A stretch of DNA of 64,000 nucleotides from Cecembia rubra. GTDB taxonomy: Bacteria; Bacteroidota; Bacteroidia; Cytophagales; Cyclobacteriaceae. The stretch covers positions 930,001 through 994,000 of the forward strand of contig NZ_PYGF01000001.1 of NCBI RefSeq assembly GCF_003014575.1, written 5' to 3'. The position numbers were made by a program, and so were the translations under genes. Below are positions 25,315-33,130 of the stretch, piece by piece. How positions within the stretch are numbered: position 1 is the stretch's first letter; each line of letters begins with the position of its first letter. The notes below the pieces were generated by a model that saw only the letters and a program-made list of their open reading frames with translations, was not told the DNA's origin and searched no databases.

Positions 25315-26400
25315 TTACTTTGGATTTTCAAAATCAATCCATAATTGCTTCCCAAAATGTGAATGCTCTATTTCAATATTAAGATTGGAAAGCCCAATTC
25401 CAAACAGTCTGACGGGCAAGCTAAGCTCTTCCTGTTCCAAAAGCTCAATTACCGCTTGACGGATTTTTTCCTCCTCCGGGTATTGTTCAAAGGTTTTGCT
25501 TCGGGTATGGATTGTAAAATCCCGGTATTTGATTTTCAAGGTTACTGTCCTTCCTTTGATACCACTCTTTTCGATCCGCCTCTTCAGTTCTTCAAAAATC
25601 TCCATCAATGCCGGAATCCATTGCTCTCTCCCCATCAGATCCTTCTCAAAAGTATTTTCTGCACTGAGTGATTTCCGGACGCGGTTGGGTTGGACTTCTG
25701 ATAAATGGATTCCCCTAACTATATTATAAAAATGCAGGCCGGATTTGCCAAAGCGCTTGGTCAGGTATTGCAGAGAGTACTGCTTCAGGTCATAACCATT
25801 ATGAATTCCTATTTCTTTCATTTTTTCGGCAGTAACTTTCCCAATTCCAAAAAATTTCTCAATGGGTAATTTCTCAAGAAATGCCTCAGCTTGTTTTGGA
25901 AGAATCACAGCCTGACCATTGGGTTTATTGATATCTGAGGCTGTTTTGGCCAAAAACTTATTGTAGGAAATTCCTGCAGAAGCATTAAGACCAACTTCCT
26001 CCCTGATTCTCTTCCTTATTTCCTGGGCAATCAGGGTGGCGGAAGGATTGTTGACCTTGTTTTCTGTTACATCCAAAAAAGCCTCATCTAAGGAAAGTGG
26101 CTCCACAAGATCGGTATAATCATAAAAAATATCTCTGATCCGGTAGGAAAGCTCTTTGTATCTTTCAAATCTAGGTTTGACAAAAATCAATTGAGGGCAT
26201 TTCAAAGCTGCTATTTTACCGGACATGGCAGACCTCACCCCGAATTTTCTGGCTTCATAAGATGCGGCTGCCACTACCCCCCTTTCGAGGTTTCCACCAA
26301 CTGCCACAGGCTTTCCTATCAGATCAGGATTATCCATTTGCTCTACAGAAGCATAAAATGCATCCATATCGACATGGATTATTTTCCTGATTTTTTCCAT
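25315..26400 (-). CDS. dinB: DNA polymerase IV (Y-family, DinB)
   Basis: A low-fidelity translesion polymerase. The 361-residue length is normal. The palm has IHVDMDAFYASVE (D11 metal ligand) and SLDEAFLDVT (D105 and E106), the two acidic motifs of the active site; the YxxR region is SYEARKFGVRSAM. The little-finger domain occupies about 240-350. No clamp-binding motif is obvious at the C-terminus. The start ATG at 26400 overlaps the end of pabB by 22 bp, so the two are probably co-transcribed, an unusual pairing that may be accidental. No SOS box can be named with confidence. Confidence 0.96.
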   Translation of the reverse strand: MEKIRKIIHVDMDAFYASVEQMDNPDLIGKPVAVGGNLERGVVAAASYEARKFGVRSAMSGKIAALKCPQLIFVKPRFERYKELSYRIRDIFYDYTDLVEPLSLDEAFLDVTENKVNNPSATLIAQEIRKRIREEVGLNASAGISYNKFLAKTASDINKPNGQAVILPKQAEAFLEKLPIEKFFGIGKVTAEKMKEIGIHNGYDLKQYSLQYLTKRFGKSGLHFYNIVRGIHLSEVQPNRVRKSLSAENTFEKDLMGREQWIPALMEIFEELKRRIEKSGIKGRTVTLKIKYRDFTIHTRSKTFEQYPEEEKIRQAVIELLEQEELSLPVRLFGIGLSNLNIEIEHSHFGKQLWIDFENPK

Positions 26401-27644
26401 TCTCCATTTTTATTCAGAATCTCCAAAATGGCTGAAGCTTTGAGGTAACATTCCTCAAATTCATAGCCTGCATCTGCATCAAAGGTGATGGCACTTCCTA
26501 CTGCAAAATAACCCTTCCCGGATGCCTTATCAAAAATAATACTTCTGATTACCACATTGAAATCAAAATCACCATTTTGATCAACATAACCCAAAGCCCC
26601 AGAAAACCAAGATCTTTTGAAATTTTCGTATCGATCTATCAATTCCATGCATTTGATTTTGGGGGCACCTGTCATACTGCCCATAGGAAATGAAGCATGA
26701 ATGATTTCCTTGAAATTAATACCATCTTTTAATTCTGAACTGACGGTAGAAATCATCTGATGCACCCTTGGGAATGCATAAACCCCAAACAATTCATCCA
26801 CCATAACCGTACCTGTCCGTGAGACTTTGGATAAGTCATTGCGCATCAGATCTACAATCATCAGGTTTTCTGCTCTTTCTTTTTCAGAAGTGAAAAGCTT
26901 GTTTTTCAATATTTCATCTTCTTCCCGATCCTTACCTCTTTTGACAGTTCCCTTAATCGGCTGTGCAATCAGCCGCTTTCCATTTTTCTTTAGAAACCGC
27001 TCGGGCGAAGCACAGATCAAAAATGTATTTTGGGCTTTAAATAAGGCTGAAAACGGCATAGGAGAAACTGAAATGAGCTCTAAAAATCCAATTATGGGAC
27101 TCCAGTTTTTCTCTTCGAATTCAAATGCCATGCAATAATTCATTTCATAGATATCCCCTTCTTCGATGTGGCTCTTGATAGCAAGTACATCCTGTATATA
27201 CTTTTCCTTTCCTGTTAAAGCTTCAATCGAAACCTTAGGATTGGAATGATAATGGCTTTCAAACAAACTCTCAAAATGGAGCTCCCTGCCACTTTTGAAA
27301 AAAATAAAATTTGAATCCCATTCAATAGTTAGTTCAACCACAAAGAATACCACTTCAGGGCAGTTTATCAGCTCCGTGTTGAGACTCGTACAGGACTCAA
27401 TTTGGTTTTTATAATCATAAGAGATTATCCCTACAAGCTCAGACTTACCCATTAGTCCTACTGCCTGATCCATACCGACACTCAGTTGTCCAGCCTGGAT
27501 TTTGTTTGGGAAGCCACCAAACGGGTACCCCACCTGATAATCTCTAAAAATACAAAAATGGCTGTAGTGCCTGTCCACCCAATCCAACAAACAAAAAAGC
27601 CAGTTGTCTTTTGGAGGAATAGGAATTTTTGAAAAGAAAGTCAT
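26379..27644 (-). CDS. pabB: Aminodeoxychorismate synthase component I
   Basis: Makes 4-amino-4-deoxychorismate from chorismate for folate synthesis. The 421-residue protein has the chorismate-binding enzyme motifs: GDIYEMNY (163-170), PIKGT (229-233) with the lysine that marks PabB rather than the PIAGT of anthranilate synthase, ENLMIVDLMRNDL, and GSMTGAPK. A divergent N-terminal region of about 140 residues is normal for the family. No PabA or PabC is in the window, so ammonia would come from a partner encoded elsewhere. It overlaps dinB by 22 bp at its 3' end. A hairpin at 27671-27698 separates it from the YceI gene. Confidence 0.93.
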   Translation of the reverse strand: MTFFSKIPIPPKDNWLFCLLDWVDRHYSHFCIFRDYQVGYPFGGFPNKIQAGQLSVGMDQAVGLMGKSELVGIISYDYKNQIESCTSLNTELINCPEVVFFVVELTIEWDSNFIFFKSGRELHFESLFESHYHSNPKVSIEALTGKEKYIQDVLAIKSHIEEGDIYEMNYCMAFEFEEKNWSPIIGFLELISVSPMPFSALFKAQNTFLICASPERFLKKNGKRLIAQPIKGTVKRGKDREEDEILKNKLFTSEKERAENLMIVDLMRNDLSKVSRTGTVMVDELFGVYAFPRVHQMISTVSSELKDGINFKEIIHASFPMGSMTGAPKIKCMELIDRYENFKRSWFSGALGYVDQNGDFDFNVVIRSIIFDKASGKGYFAVGSAITFDADAGYEFEECYLKASAILEILNKNGEWKKSGK

Positions 27645-27665
27645 GGGACAAAGTTAAAGTAAAGA

Positions 27666-27698
27666 CAAAAAAAAGAGGAAACTTGCGCTTCCTCTTTT
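27666..27698 (-). terminator. Hairpin downstream of the YceI gene
   Basis: Arms 27671-27680 and 27689-27698 pair over 10 bp around an 8-nt loop. On the minus strand the hairpin is followed by a T-run (27666-27674 read in reverse), just past the stop codon at 27716. Confidence 0.85.
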
Positions 27699-27715
27699 TC
27701 TACTAAAACTTTGGA

Positions 27716-28432
27716 TCAGTTGGCTTGAATATCAAACTGAACACTTACTGTGTTGTAAATAAATTGATCTTTGGCTTTGTCAACAGCATTGCTTTCGTCA
27801 CCATAAGCCAATCCCCAAGCTGTTCTGTCAATGTTGAAGCCGGCTTTGGCAGCTACACTACCATTGGCAATAGACACAGTTGCAGGAAATTTGATGTTTT
27901 TGGTTACTCCTCTCATGGTCAGGTTACCGGAAATCCAGTGAGTTGGATTAGAGCTCAATTCAGAGTCTTTGGCAGGAGTATATTCTGTCACAAATTCCTC
28001 TTTGTCCTGAATTGATCCGGCAGAGAATGGTTCTACTGCGGTCAATTCGAATACCGCCTGTGGGTGGTTTTCAGCATCAAAGAAGTCTGCAGACTGCAAA
28101 TGACCCCAAAGTTTACCATAGAATTCATTGCTTTCCTCCATGTCTTCTATCTTTAGGCCAGTAATGTCAAATACAAACCTTGCACCTGTCAAAGACTCAC
28201 CTTCTACCATTACTTCGCCTTCAGTCAAAGGGATAAAACCCCAGTGTTTTCCTGCAGGCTTGTAACCTGTCCAGTTGATTTTGCTGGAAGAAGCATCTAC
28301 AGCCAAGGTCATTCCAGAACCAGCTGCTACTTCTTGAGCATCACCAGTTTCCACGGTATTGTTACCAGGACCACAAGCAACTACCATTAATGCTGCTGCA
28401 ATAAACAAACCAGTTTTTTGCAATAATTTCAT
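27716..28432 (-). CDS. YceI-family lipoprotein
   Basis: A 238-residue protein with lipobox VVAC (Cys20), a short acidic linker, then the YceI lipocalin-like domain from about residue 43 (LAVDASSSKINWTGYKPAGKHWGF, with the WxG and HxG features; SADFFDAENHPQAVFEL; NLTMRGVTKNIKFP; DRTAWGLAYG). YceI proteins bind isoprenoid chains. Whether this lipid-anchored form does is unknown. An inverted repeat in its leader (28443-28485) may regulate it, and a terminator follows. Confidence 0.95.
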   Translation of the reverse strand: MKLLQKTGLFIAAALMVVACGPGNNTVETGDAQEVAAGSGMTLAVDASSSKINWTGYKPAGKHWGFIPLTEGEVMVEGESLTGARFVFDITGLKIEDMEESNEFYGKLWGHLQSADFFDAENHPQAVFELTAVEPFSAGSIQDKEEFVTEYTPAKDSELSSNPTHWISGNLTMRGVTKNIKFPATVSIANGSVAAKAGFNIDRTAWGLAYGDESNAVDKAKDQFIYNTVSVQFDIQAN

Positions 28433-28442
28433 AATTTTTGAA

Positions 28443-28485
28443 TTTTAGTTTCGTGAATTAAATGTATATACACGAAAAACTAAAA
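28443..28485. repeat. Inverted repeat in the YceI leader
   Basis: Left arm 28443-28455 pairs with 28471-28485 over 13 bp with a 2-nt bulge (core tttcgtg and cacgaaa). It lies 11 bp upstream of the YceI start and could be an operator or an mRNA hairpin. Confidence 0.45.
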
Positions 28486-28520
28486 GCGCTAAAAAAAGTT
28501 CACAAGTCTTTAAAAAAAAA

Positions 28521-28528
28521 TAACTTTG
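28521..28528 (+). promoter_or_regulatory. Candidate -7 element upstream of the gamma carbonic anhydrase gene
   Basis: TAACTTTG matches the Bacteroidota TAnnTTTG box and lies 44 bp before the ATG. The -33 position carries ttc rather than TTG, so the match is partial. Confidence 0.45.
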
Positions 28529-28572
28529 AAGCTTTAAAATTCATAAACATCAGAAAATCAACCTGAAAAAAA

Positions 28573-29082
28573 ATGGCTTTAATCAAAAGTGTAAGGGGAT
28601 ACAATCCGGAGTTTGGAGAAAACTGCTGGTTGGCGGATAATGCAACAATTGTAGGAGATGTAAAGATGGGAAAAAACTGTACTGTCTGGTTCAATGCAGT
28701 GGTCAGGGCTGATGTAAATGAGATCCGGATCGGCAATGATACCAATATTCAGGATGGAGCAGTCATCCATTGTACTTATCAAAAAGCAGGAACCTATATT
28801 GGCAACAATGTATCTATAGCCCATAATGCCATTGTTCATGGCTGTACCATTCATGACAATGTATTAATTGGTATGGGTGCGATTGTTATGGATAATGCTG
28901 TAATCCACTCAGGAGCGGTCATTGCTGCAGGTGCTGTGGTATTAGGAGGAACAATAGTGGAAGCTAACAGCATTTATGCAGGAATGCCGGCCAAGAAAGT
29001 AAAGGACATAGGACCTGAAATGCTGGAAGTAATCCAAAGGACGGCCCGCAATTACCCTATGTATGCAGATTGGTTCAAATGA
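28573..29082 (+). CDS. Gamma-class carbonic anhydrase family protein
   Basis: A 169-residue left-handed beta-helix protein built of hexapeptide repeats (IRIGNDTNIQDGAVIH, TYIGNNVSIAHNAIVHGC and so on). The three zinc or iron ligands of the gamma carbonic anhydrase fold are at H66, H84 and H89. The C-terminal helix (MLEVIQRTARNYPMYADWFK) matches the PaaY/YrdA-like members. Activity as a carbonic anhydrase cannot be assumed because many relatives lack it. It is transcribed away from the YceI gene. Confidence 0.92.
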   Translation: MALIKSVRGYNPEFGENCWLADNATIVGDVKMGKNCTVWFNAVVRADVNEIRIGNDTNIQDGAVIHCTYQKAGTYIGNNVSIAHNAIVHGCTIHDNVLIGMGAIVMDNAVIHSGAVIAAGAVVLGGTIVEANSIYAGMPAKKVKDIGPEMLEVIQRTARNYPMYADWFK

Positions 29083-29247
29083 CCAATTAAGAAAAAATAA
29101 AAAATTCATTTTTAGCATAAATCACCCATTCATCTGGAAGAAAATTCTGTAATTTCCTTATTTTCTTCCTCACTAAAATTCTTTGCCCATATTTTTTTGC
29201 ATATCACCAAAAGCCCACTATTTTTATTTAAACGTGAATCAGAAAAT

Positions 29248-29961
29248 ATGAAAGAAGAATACTTTAAGTGGTACTCTCCCCACCTCCACCGGGAGGTAGA
29301 AATGCTGGTTTTTGGACATAAGGGTTACCCGGTTATCATTTTTCCTACCTCAATGGGTTCATTTCATGAAAACAAAGATATGGGACTTGTAGGTTCGGCC
29401 CATTGGTATCTGGAACAGGGTTTAATTCAGATTTTCTGTCCTGAAAGCAATGATCGTAACAGCTTCTACAACAAGCATATCCATCCACATCAACGGATAC
29501 AAAACCACATTGCTTATGACAAATTGATTACATATGAAATTGTTGAAAAGATTAGGCACAATACAGGTACCGGAAAGGTCGCAGTGGCGGGTTGTAGCTT
29601 TGGAGGATACCATGCTGCAAATTTTGCCTTCCGCCATCCAGGATATGTAAGTCATATGTTTTCCATGTCAGGTGCTTTCGAAATCAGGAATTTCATGGAC
29701 GCTTATCAACATGAGGATATATATTTCAATTCCCCAATGGAGTTTTTACCAGGATTACATGATGGTGAATTATGGAAGATGGACATTGTCCTTGGAACTT
29801 CCAATTGGGACATCTGCTTCGATTCCAATATCAAATTGAGCGATGTACTGGAATCCAAAGGGATACGCCATTGGCTGGACGTCAGAAAGGACCGTCATCA
29901 TGATTGGCCGGTTTGGAAGGAAATGTTCCCCCATTATTTGTCAAGAATCAAGTTCAACTAA
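29248..29961 (+). CDS. Esterase-family alpha/beta hydrolase in an amidoligase cluster
   Basis: A 237-residue hydrolase of the putative-esterase (Esterase D-like) type. The nucleophile elbow is GCSFGG (Ser117), with aspartate candidates in the later WDICFDSN region and a catalytic histidine in DRHHDWP. No signal peptide is seen. The ATG at 29248 is chosen over 29197 because MKEEYFKWYSP begins the family-like N-terminus. It starts a plus-strand run: 14 bp to a RimK-like ATP-grasp, then 2 bp to a YbdK-like ligase. In that setting it may release or trim an ester- or amide-linked product or acyl group; this is inference. Confidence 0.85.
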   Translation: MKEEYFKWYSPHLHREVEMLVFGHKGYPVIIFPTSMGSFHENKDMGLVGSAHWYLEQGLIQIFCPESNDRNSFYNKHIHPHQRIQNHIAYDKLITYEIVEKIRHNTGTGKVAVAGCSFGGYHAANFAFRHPGYVSHMFSMSGAFEIRNFMDAYQHEDIYFNSPMEFLPGLHDGELWKMDIVLGTSNWDICFDSNIKLSDVLESKGIRHWLDVRKDRHHDWPVWKEMFPHYLSRIKFN

Positions 29962-29975
29962 TCAAAATATTATTT

Positions 29976-30932
29976 ATGAAAAAAATAGGAATTCTTTTTG
30001 GCATGGAAGATACTTTTCCCCATGCGTTTGTTGAAAGGGTCAATGAAAAAAAAGTAAGTGGAATAATTGCAGAGCCGGTTTTGATAGACAAAGTTTATCA
30101 AAACAGCCTGACCGATTATGCAGTAATTATAGATAGGATTTCCCAGGATGTTCCTTTTTACAGGACTTACCTGAAAAATGCTGCACTTACAGGAACAGCG
30201 GTAATAAACAATCCATTTTGGTGGAGTGCAGATGATAAGTTTTTTAACAACTGTCTTGCAGATCAGCTAGGGGTTCCGCTTCCAAAAACAGCTATTCTTC
30301 CATCCGCTGAGCATCCTACTGATACCACCTCCAAATCATTTAGAAACCTGAAAATGCCATTGGATTGGGAAGCTATCTTTGACTATGTTCAATTTCCTGC
30401 CTACATGAAACCTTATGCAGGGGGAGGTTGGAAAAATGTGTACCGCCTTGAAAATAAAGAGGATTTTTTCCAAAAACACCGAGAAACAGGTCAGCTGGTT
30501 ATGCTTCTTCAAGAAGAAATCCAGTTTGAAGAATATTTTAGGGTGTATTGTTTGGGAGGTAAAGCGGTAAGGATTATGGAATATGAACCCAGAAACCCAC
30601 ACCATTTACGCTATGTGGTTAACCGTCCCCCTGCTGCAAAAAAATTATTGGCCCAAGTGAAGGAATATACTATTCGGCTTTGCCAGGGATTAGGTTATGA
30701 TTTCAATACTGTGGAATTCGCAGTCAGGGAGGGGATACCTTATGCCATTGATTTTGGGAACCCTGCTCCGGATGCGGATGTGAATTCTGTAGGCCAGGAA
30801 AATTTTGATTGGGTGGTGGAAGAAGCCGCCAAAATGGCCATATCCTATGCAAAGGCCCAAAAGCCCGGAAAAATCAACCTCACTTGGGGTACTTTTATGA
30901 AAGATGCAGTCAGCATGGCAAAAAGATTCTGA
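29976..30932 (+). CDS. RimK-like ATP-grasp ligase
   Basis: A 318-residue ATP-grasp enzyme of the kind that joins a carboxylate to an amine through an acyl-phosphate. A substrate-binding N-terminal domain (GILFGMEDTFPHAFVERV) is followed by the ATP-binding domain: the nucleotide-contacting lysine in YMKPYAGGGW, LLQEEIQFEEYFRVYCLGGKAVRI, and the metal-binding pattern TVEFAVREGIPYAIDFGNPAPD with D and N ligands near the C-terminus. Substrates are unknown. The ATG at 29976 is preferred over 29904 because the earlier reading overlaps the esterase coding end. The downstream ligase begins 2 bp after its stop. Confidence 0.85.
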   Translation: MKKIGILFGMEDTFPHAFVERVNEKKVSGIIAEPVLIDKVYQNSLTDYAVIIDRISQDVPFYRTYLKNAALTGTAVINNPFWWSADDKFFNNCLADQLGVPLPKTAILPSAEHPTDTTSKSFRNLKMPLDWEAIFDYVQFPAYMKPYAGGGWKNVYRLENKEDFFQKHRETGQLVMLLQEEIQFEEYFRVYCLGGKAVRIMEYEPRNPHHLRYVVNRPPAAKKLLAQVKEYTIRLCQGLGYDFNTVEFAVREGIPYAIDFGNPAPDADVNSVGQENFDWVVEEAAKMAISYAKAQKPGKINLTWGTFMKDAVSMAKRF

Positions 30933-30934
30933 AA

Positions 30935-32041
30935 ATGAGAAAATTACCCGTTTTTACTCTTGGTGTAGAAGAAGAGTATCAGATTATTGACCCCGAAACC
31001 AGGGATTTAAGGTCCCATATGTCAAAAATTGTAGATGGGGCGAAAATATTTTTAAAAGAGCAGGTAAAGGCTGAAATGCATCAATCTGTGGTGGAAGTAG
31101 GTACCAATATCTGTCAAAATGTTGCAGATGCCAGAAAAGAGGTATCCTTCTTAAGGAAAAAAATCGTAGATCTAGCAGCTGAACAAAACCTAGTTGTAGG
31201 TGCTGCGGGAACCCATCCCTTTTCGAAATGGCAGGACCAGCCTATTACTGATGATCCAAGGTACCACATGATCATCAATGAACTGCAGGATACTGCCAGG
31301 TCCAACCTGATTTTTGGTTTGCATGTGCATGTGGGTATTGAAAACAGAGAAATCGCCTTGCAGATAATGAATCAGGCCTGCTATTTTCTCCCACATATTT
31401 ATGCCTTATCCACCAACTCCCCTTTTTGGGAAGGTAGATATACTGGCTTCAAAGCTTATCGGGCACATGTATTTGCCAAATTTCCAAGAACTGGCCTGCC
31501 TGAATATTTCGATTCAGTACAAGCATATGACAATTTCCTGGACACTTTGGTCAAAACAAATTGTATTGACAATCCAAAAAAAATCTGGTGGGACCTGAGG
31601 ATGCACCCATTCTTCAGTACCATAGAATTTAGGATTTGCGACATGTGTCTTACCGTGGATGAAACAATCTGTATAGTAGCTCTAATTCAAGCAGTTGTAG
31701 CCAAATTATACAAAATGTATTTAATGAACACAAGCTTCAATATCTACAGGATTGCATTGATCCGAGAAAATAAATTCAGAGCAGCAAGGTATGGAACAGA
31801 AGGATTGATGATTGATTTTGGCCAGAAAAAAGAAGTAGAATACAAGGCATTAATGCTCGAATTGCTGGAATTTATTGACGATGTGGTTGATGAATTGGGT
31901 AGCCGGGATGATATTAATTATATTCATAAAATCTTAGCTGATGGTACTGGCGCTGACAGGCAGCTCAAAGTCTTTCATGAAAAACAGGACCTTAAAAATG
32001 TGGTCGATTTCATAGTAGGTGAATTTACAAAAGGGCTATAG
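30935..32041 (+). CDS. YbdK-type carboxylate-amine ligase (GCS2 family)
   Basis: A 368-residue member of the glutamate-cysteine-ligase-2 fold (glutamine-synthetase-like), known for weak glutamate-cysteine ligase activity in E. coli YbdK. It has the start motif TLGVEEEYQIID (E12, E13, E14) and GLHVHVG, and EFRICDMC near the C-terminal end of the active site. The reading frame is intact. It starts 2 bp after the ATP-grasp stop, so the two are almost certainly co-translated. A small hairpin follows its stop. It would supply an amide or peptide bond between an amino acid carboxylate and an amine; the substrate is not known. Confidence 0.88.
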   Translation: MRKLPVFTLGVEEEYQIIDPETRDLRSHMSKIVDGAKIFLKEQVKAEMHQSVVEVGTNICQNVADARKEVSFLRKKIVDLAAEQNLVVGAAGTHPFSKWQDQPITDDPRYHMIINELQDTARSNLIFGLHVHVGIENREIALQIMNQACYFLPHIYALSTNSPFWEGRYTGFKAYRAHVFAKFPRTGLPEYFDSVQAYDNFLDTLVKTNCIDNPKKIWWDLRMHPFFSTIEFRICDMCLTVDETICIVALIQAVVAKLYKMYLMNTSFNIYRIALIRENKFRAARYGTEGLMIDFGQKKEVEYKALMLELLEFIDDVVDELGSRDDINYIHKILADGTGADRQLKVFHEKQDLKNVVDFIVGEFTKGL

Positions 32042-32054
32042 ATTCAGGGAAATT

Positions 32055-32080
32055 AAGGACAACTGTAAGTTGTTCTTTTG
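32055..32080 (+). terminator. Small hairpin after the YbdK-like gene
   Basis: Arms 32055-32064 and 32068-32077 pair over 10 bp with one G-U around a 3-nt loop, then a T-run. It lies 13 bp after the stop codon and may split the amidoligase cluster into two transcripts. Confidence 0.6.
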
Positions 32081-32292
32081 CTTTAAATTTAATCATTATG
32101 CGATTTTACATTTAGTAAAATGTACAAAGAAGGTAATGCCAATATTATACCACACACCGATCCGACACAGACGGAAAAAGGTCTCTTCAATTTTTGCGAG
32201 ACTCTTACTTCTTCAGAGTGATCATTCAAATACCCTGTTATTGGTAGATAGATTGAGGAATTCGGCTTAAATTTCGGGATTCAAACTGAATC

Positions 32293-33120
32293 ATGATGAA
32301 AGAAAAAATCAAGATTGCTTTATTGGACATGTATAATGGAAAGCCCAATCAGGGCATGCGCTGCATACATGATATTGTGGGGAGGTTTCCGGAAGAGCTA
32401 AGACTTGATGTTTTCGATGTCAGGCAAAAGCATGAATTGCCCAATTTTGAAGATTACAATTTGTTTATTTCTTCAGGAGGCCCCGGAAATCCATTGGAAT
32501 GCGATGGAATCTGGGATGCAAAATTCGGTCAACTCTTGGATGATATTTACCAATGGAACCAAATTCATACCCGAAAGAAATACATGCTTTTCATTTGTCA
32601 TTCATTTCAGATGGCCGTAAAGCATTTTGGTTTGGCCGAAGTGAATAAAAGGAAATCTACTTCTTTTGGTGTCCTGACTGTTCACAAGACTGAAGAAGGA
32701 ATGAATGATCCTCTGTTTGAGGGATTGGAAAATCCTTTTTGGGCCATTGATTCACGTGATTACCAGGTTGTGAAACCTCATCCCAAGAAGTTCAAAGAGA
32801 TGGGGGCACAAATCATCGCCTTGGAAAAAATCAGGAACCATGTGGAATATGAACGGGCAATTATGGGGGTCCGTTTTTCAGATGAATTGGTAGGAACTCA
32901 ATTCCATCCAGAAGCTGATCCTGTAGGATTTTTCAACCATTTGAAAAAACATGAAGTTAGAGAGGAAATCATTGCCTTAAAGGGCAAAGCAAAATACCTT
33001 TTCATGTTGGAACATGTGGTTGAAGAACACACTATTTACAAAACGAATGAAACCCTTATCCCCAATTTCCTGAGAAGGTCCATCCAAAAAATAAGGGAGC
33101 AGGAAAGTGTTTTAGTATAA
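32293..33120 (+). CDS. Class I glutamine amidotransferase-like protein
   Basis: A 275-residue free-standing GATase1 domain. The nucleophile strand reads FICHSFQM with Cys102, where most amidotransferases have C-x-G-H-Q; the glutamine is kept but the glycine is serine. The partner dyad is FHPEADP with H205 and E207, and the oxyanion loop is SSGGPGNP (60-67). It could supply ammonia to the neighbouring ligases or act as a gamma-glutamyl peptidase. The C-terminal 60 residues (HEVREEIIALKGKAKYLFMLEHVVEEH onward) are outside the core fold. Two adjacent ATGs (32293, 32296) are possible starts. It is followed 10 bp later by a second ATP-grasp-like gene. Confidence 0.8.
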   Translation: MMKEKIKIALLDMYNGKPNQGMRCIHDIVGRFPEELRLDVFDVRQKHELPNFEDYNLFISSGGPGNPLECDGIWDAKFGQLLDDIYQWNQIHTRKKYMLFICHSFQMAVKHFGLAEVNKRKSTSFGVLTVHKTEEGMNDPLFEGLENPFWAIDSRDYQVVKPHPKKFKEMGAQIIALEKIRNHVEYERAIMGVRFSDELVGTQFHPEADPVGFFNHLKKHEVREEIIALKGKAKYLFMLEHVVEEHTIYKTNETLIPNFLRRSIQKIREQESVLV

Positions 33121-33130
33121 TCATAAACTT

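Noticed and set aside
32019-32270. 83-residue plus-strand frame in the amidoligase spacer
   Set aside because: It starts inside the end of the YbdK gene, crosses a hairpin, and its composition is not protein-like.
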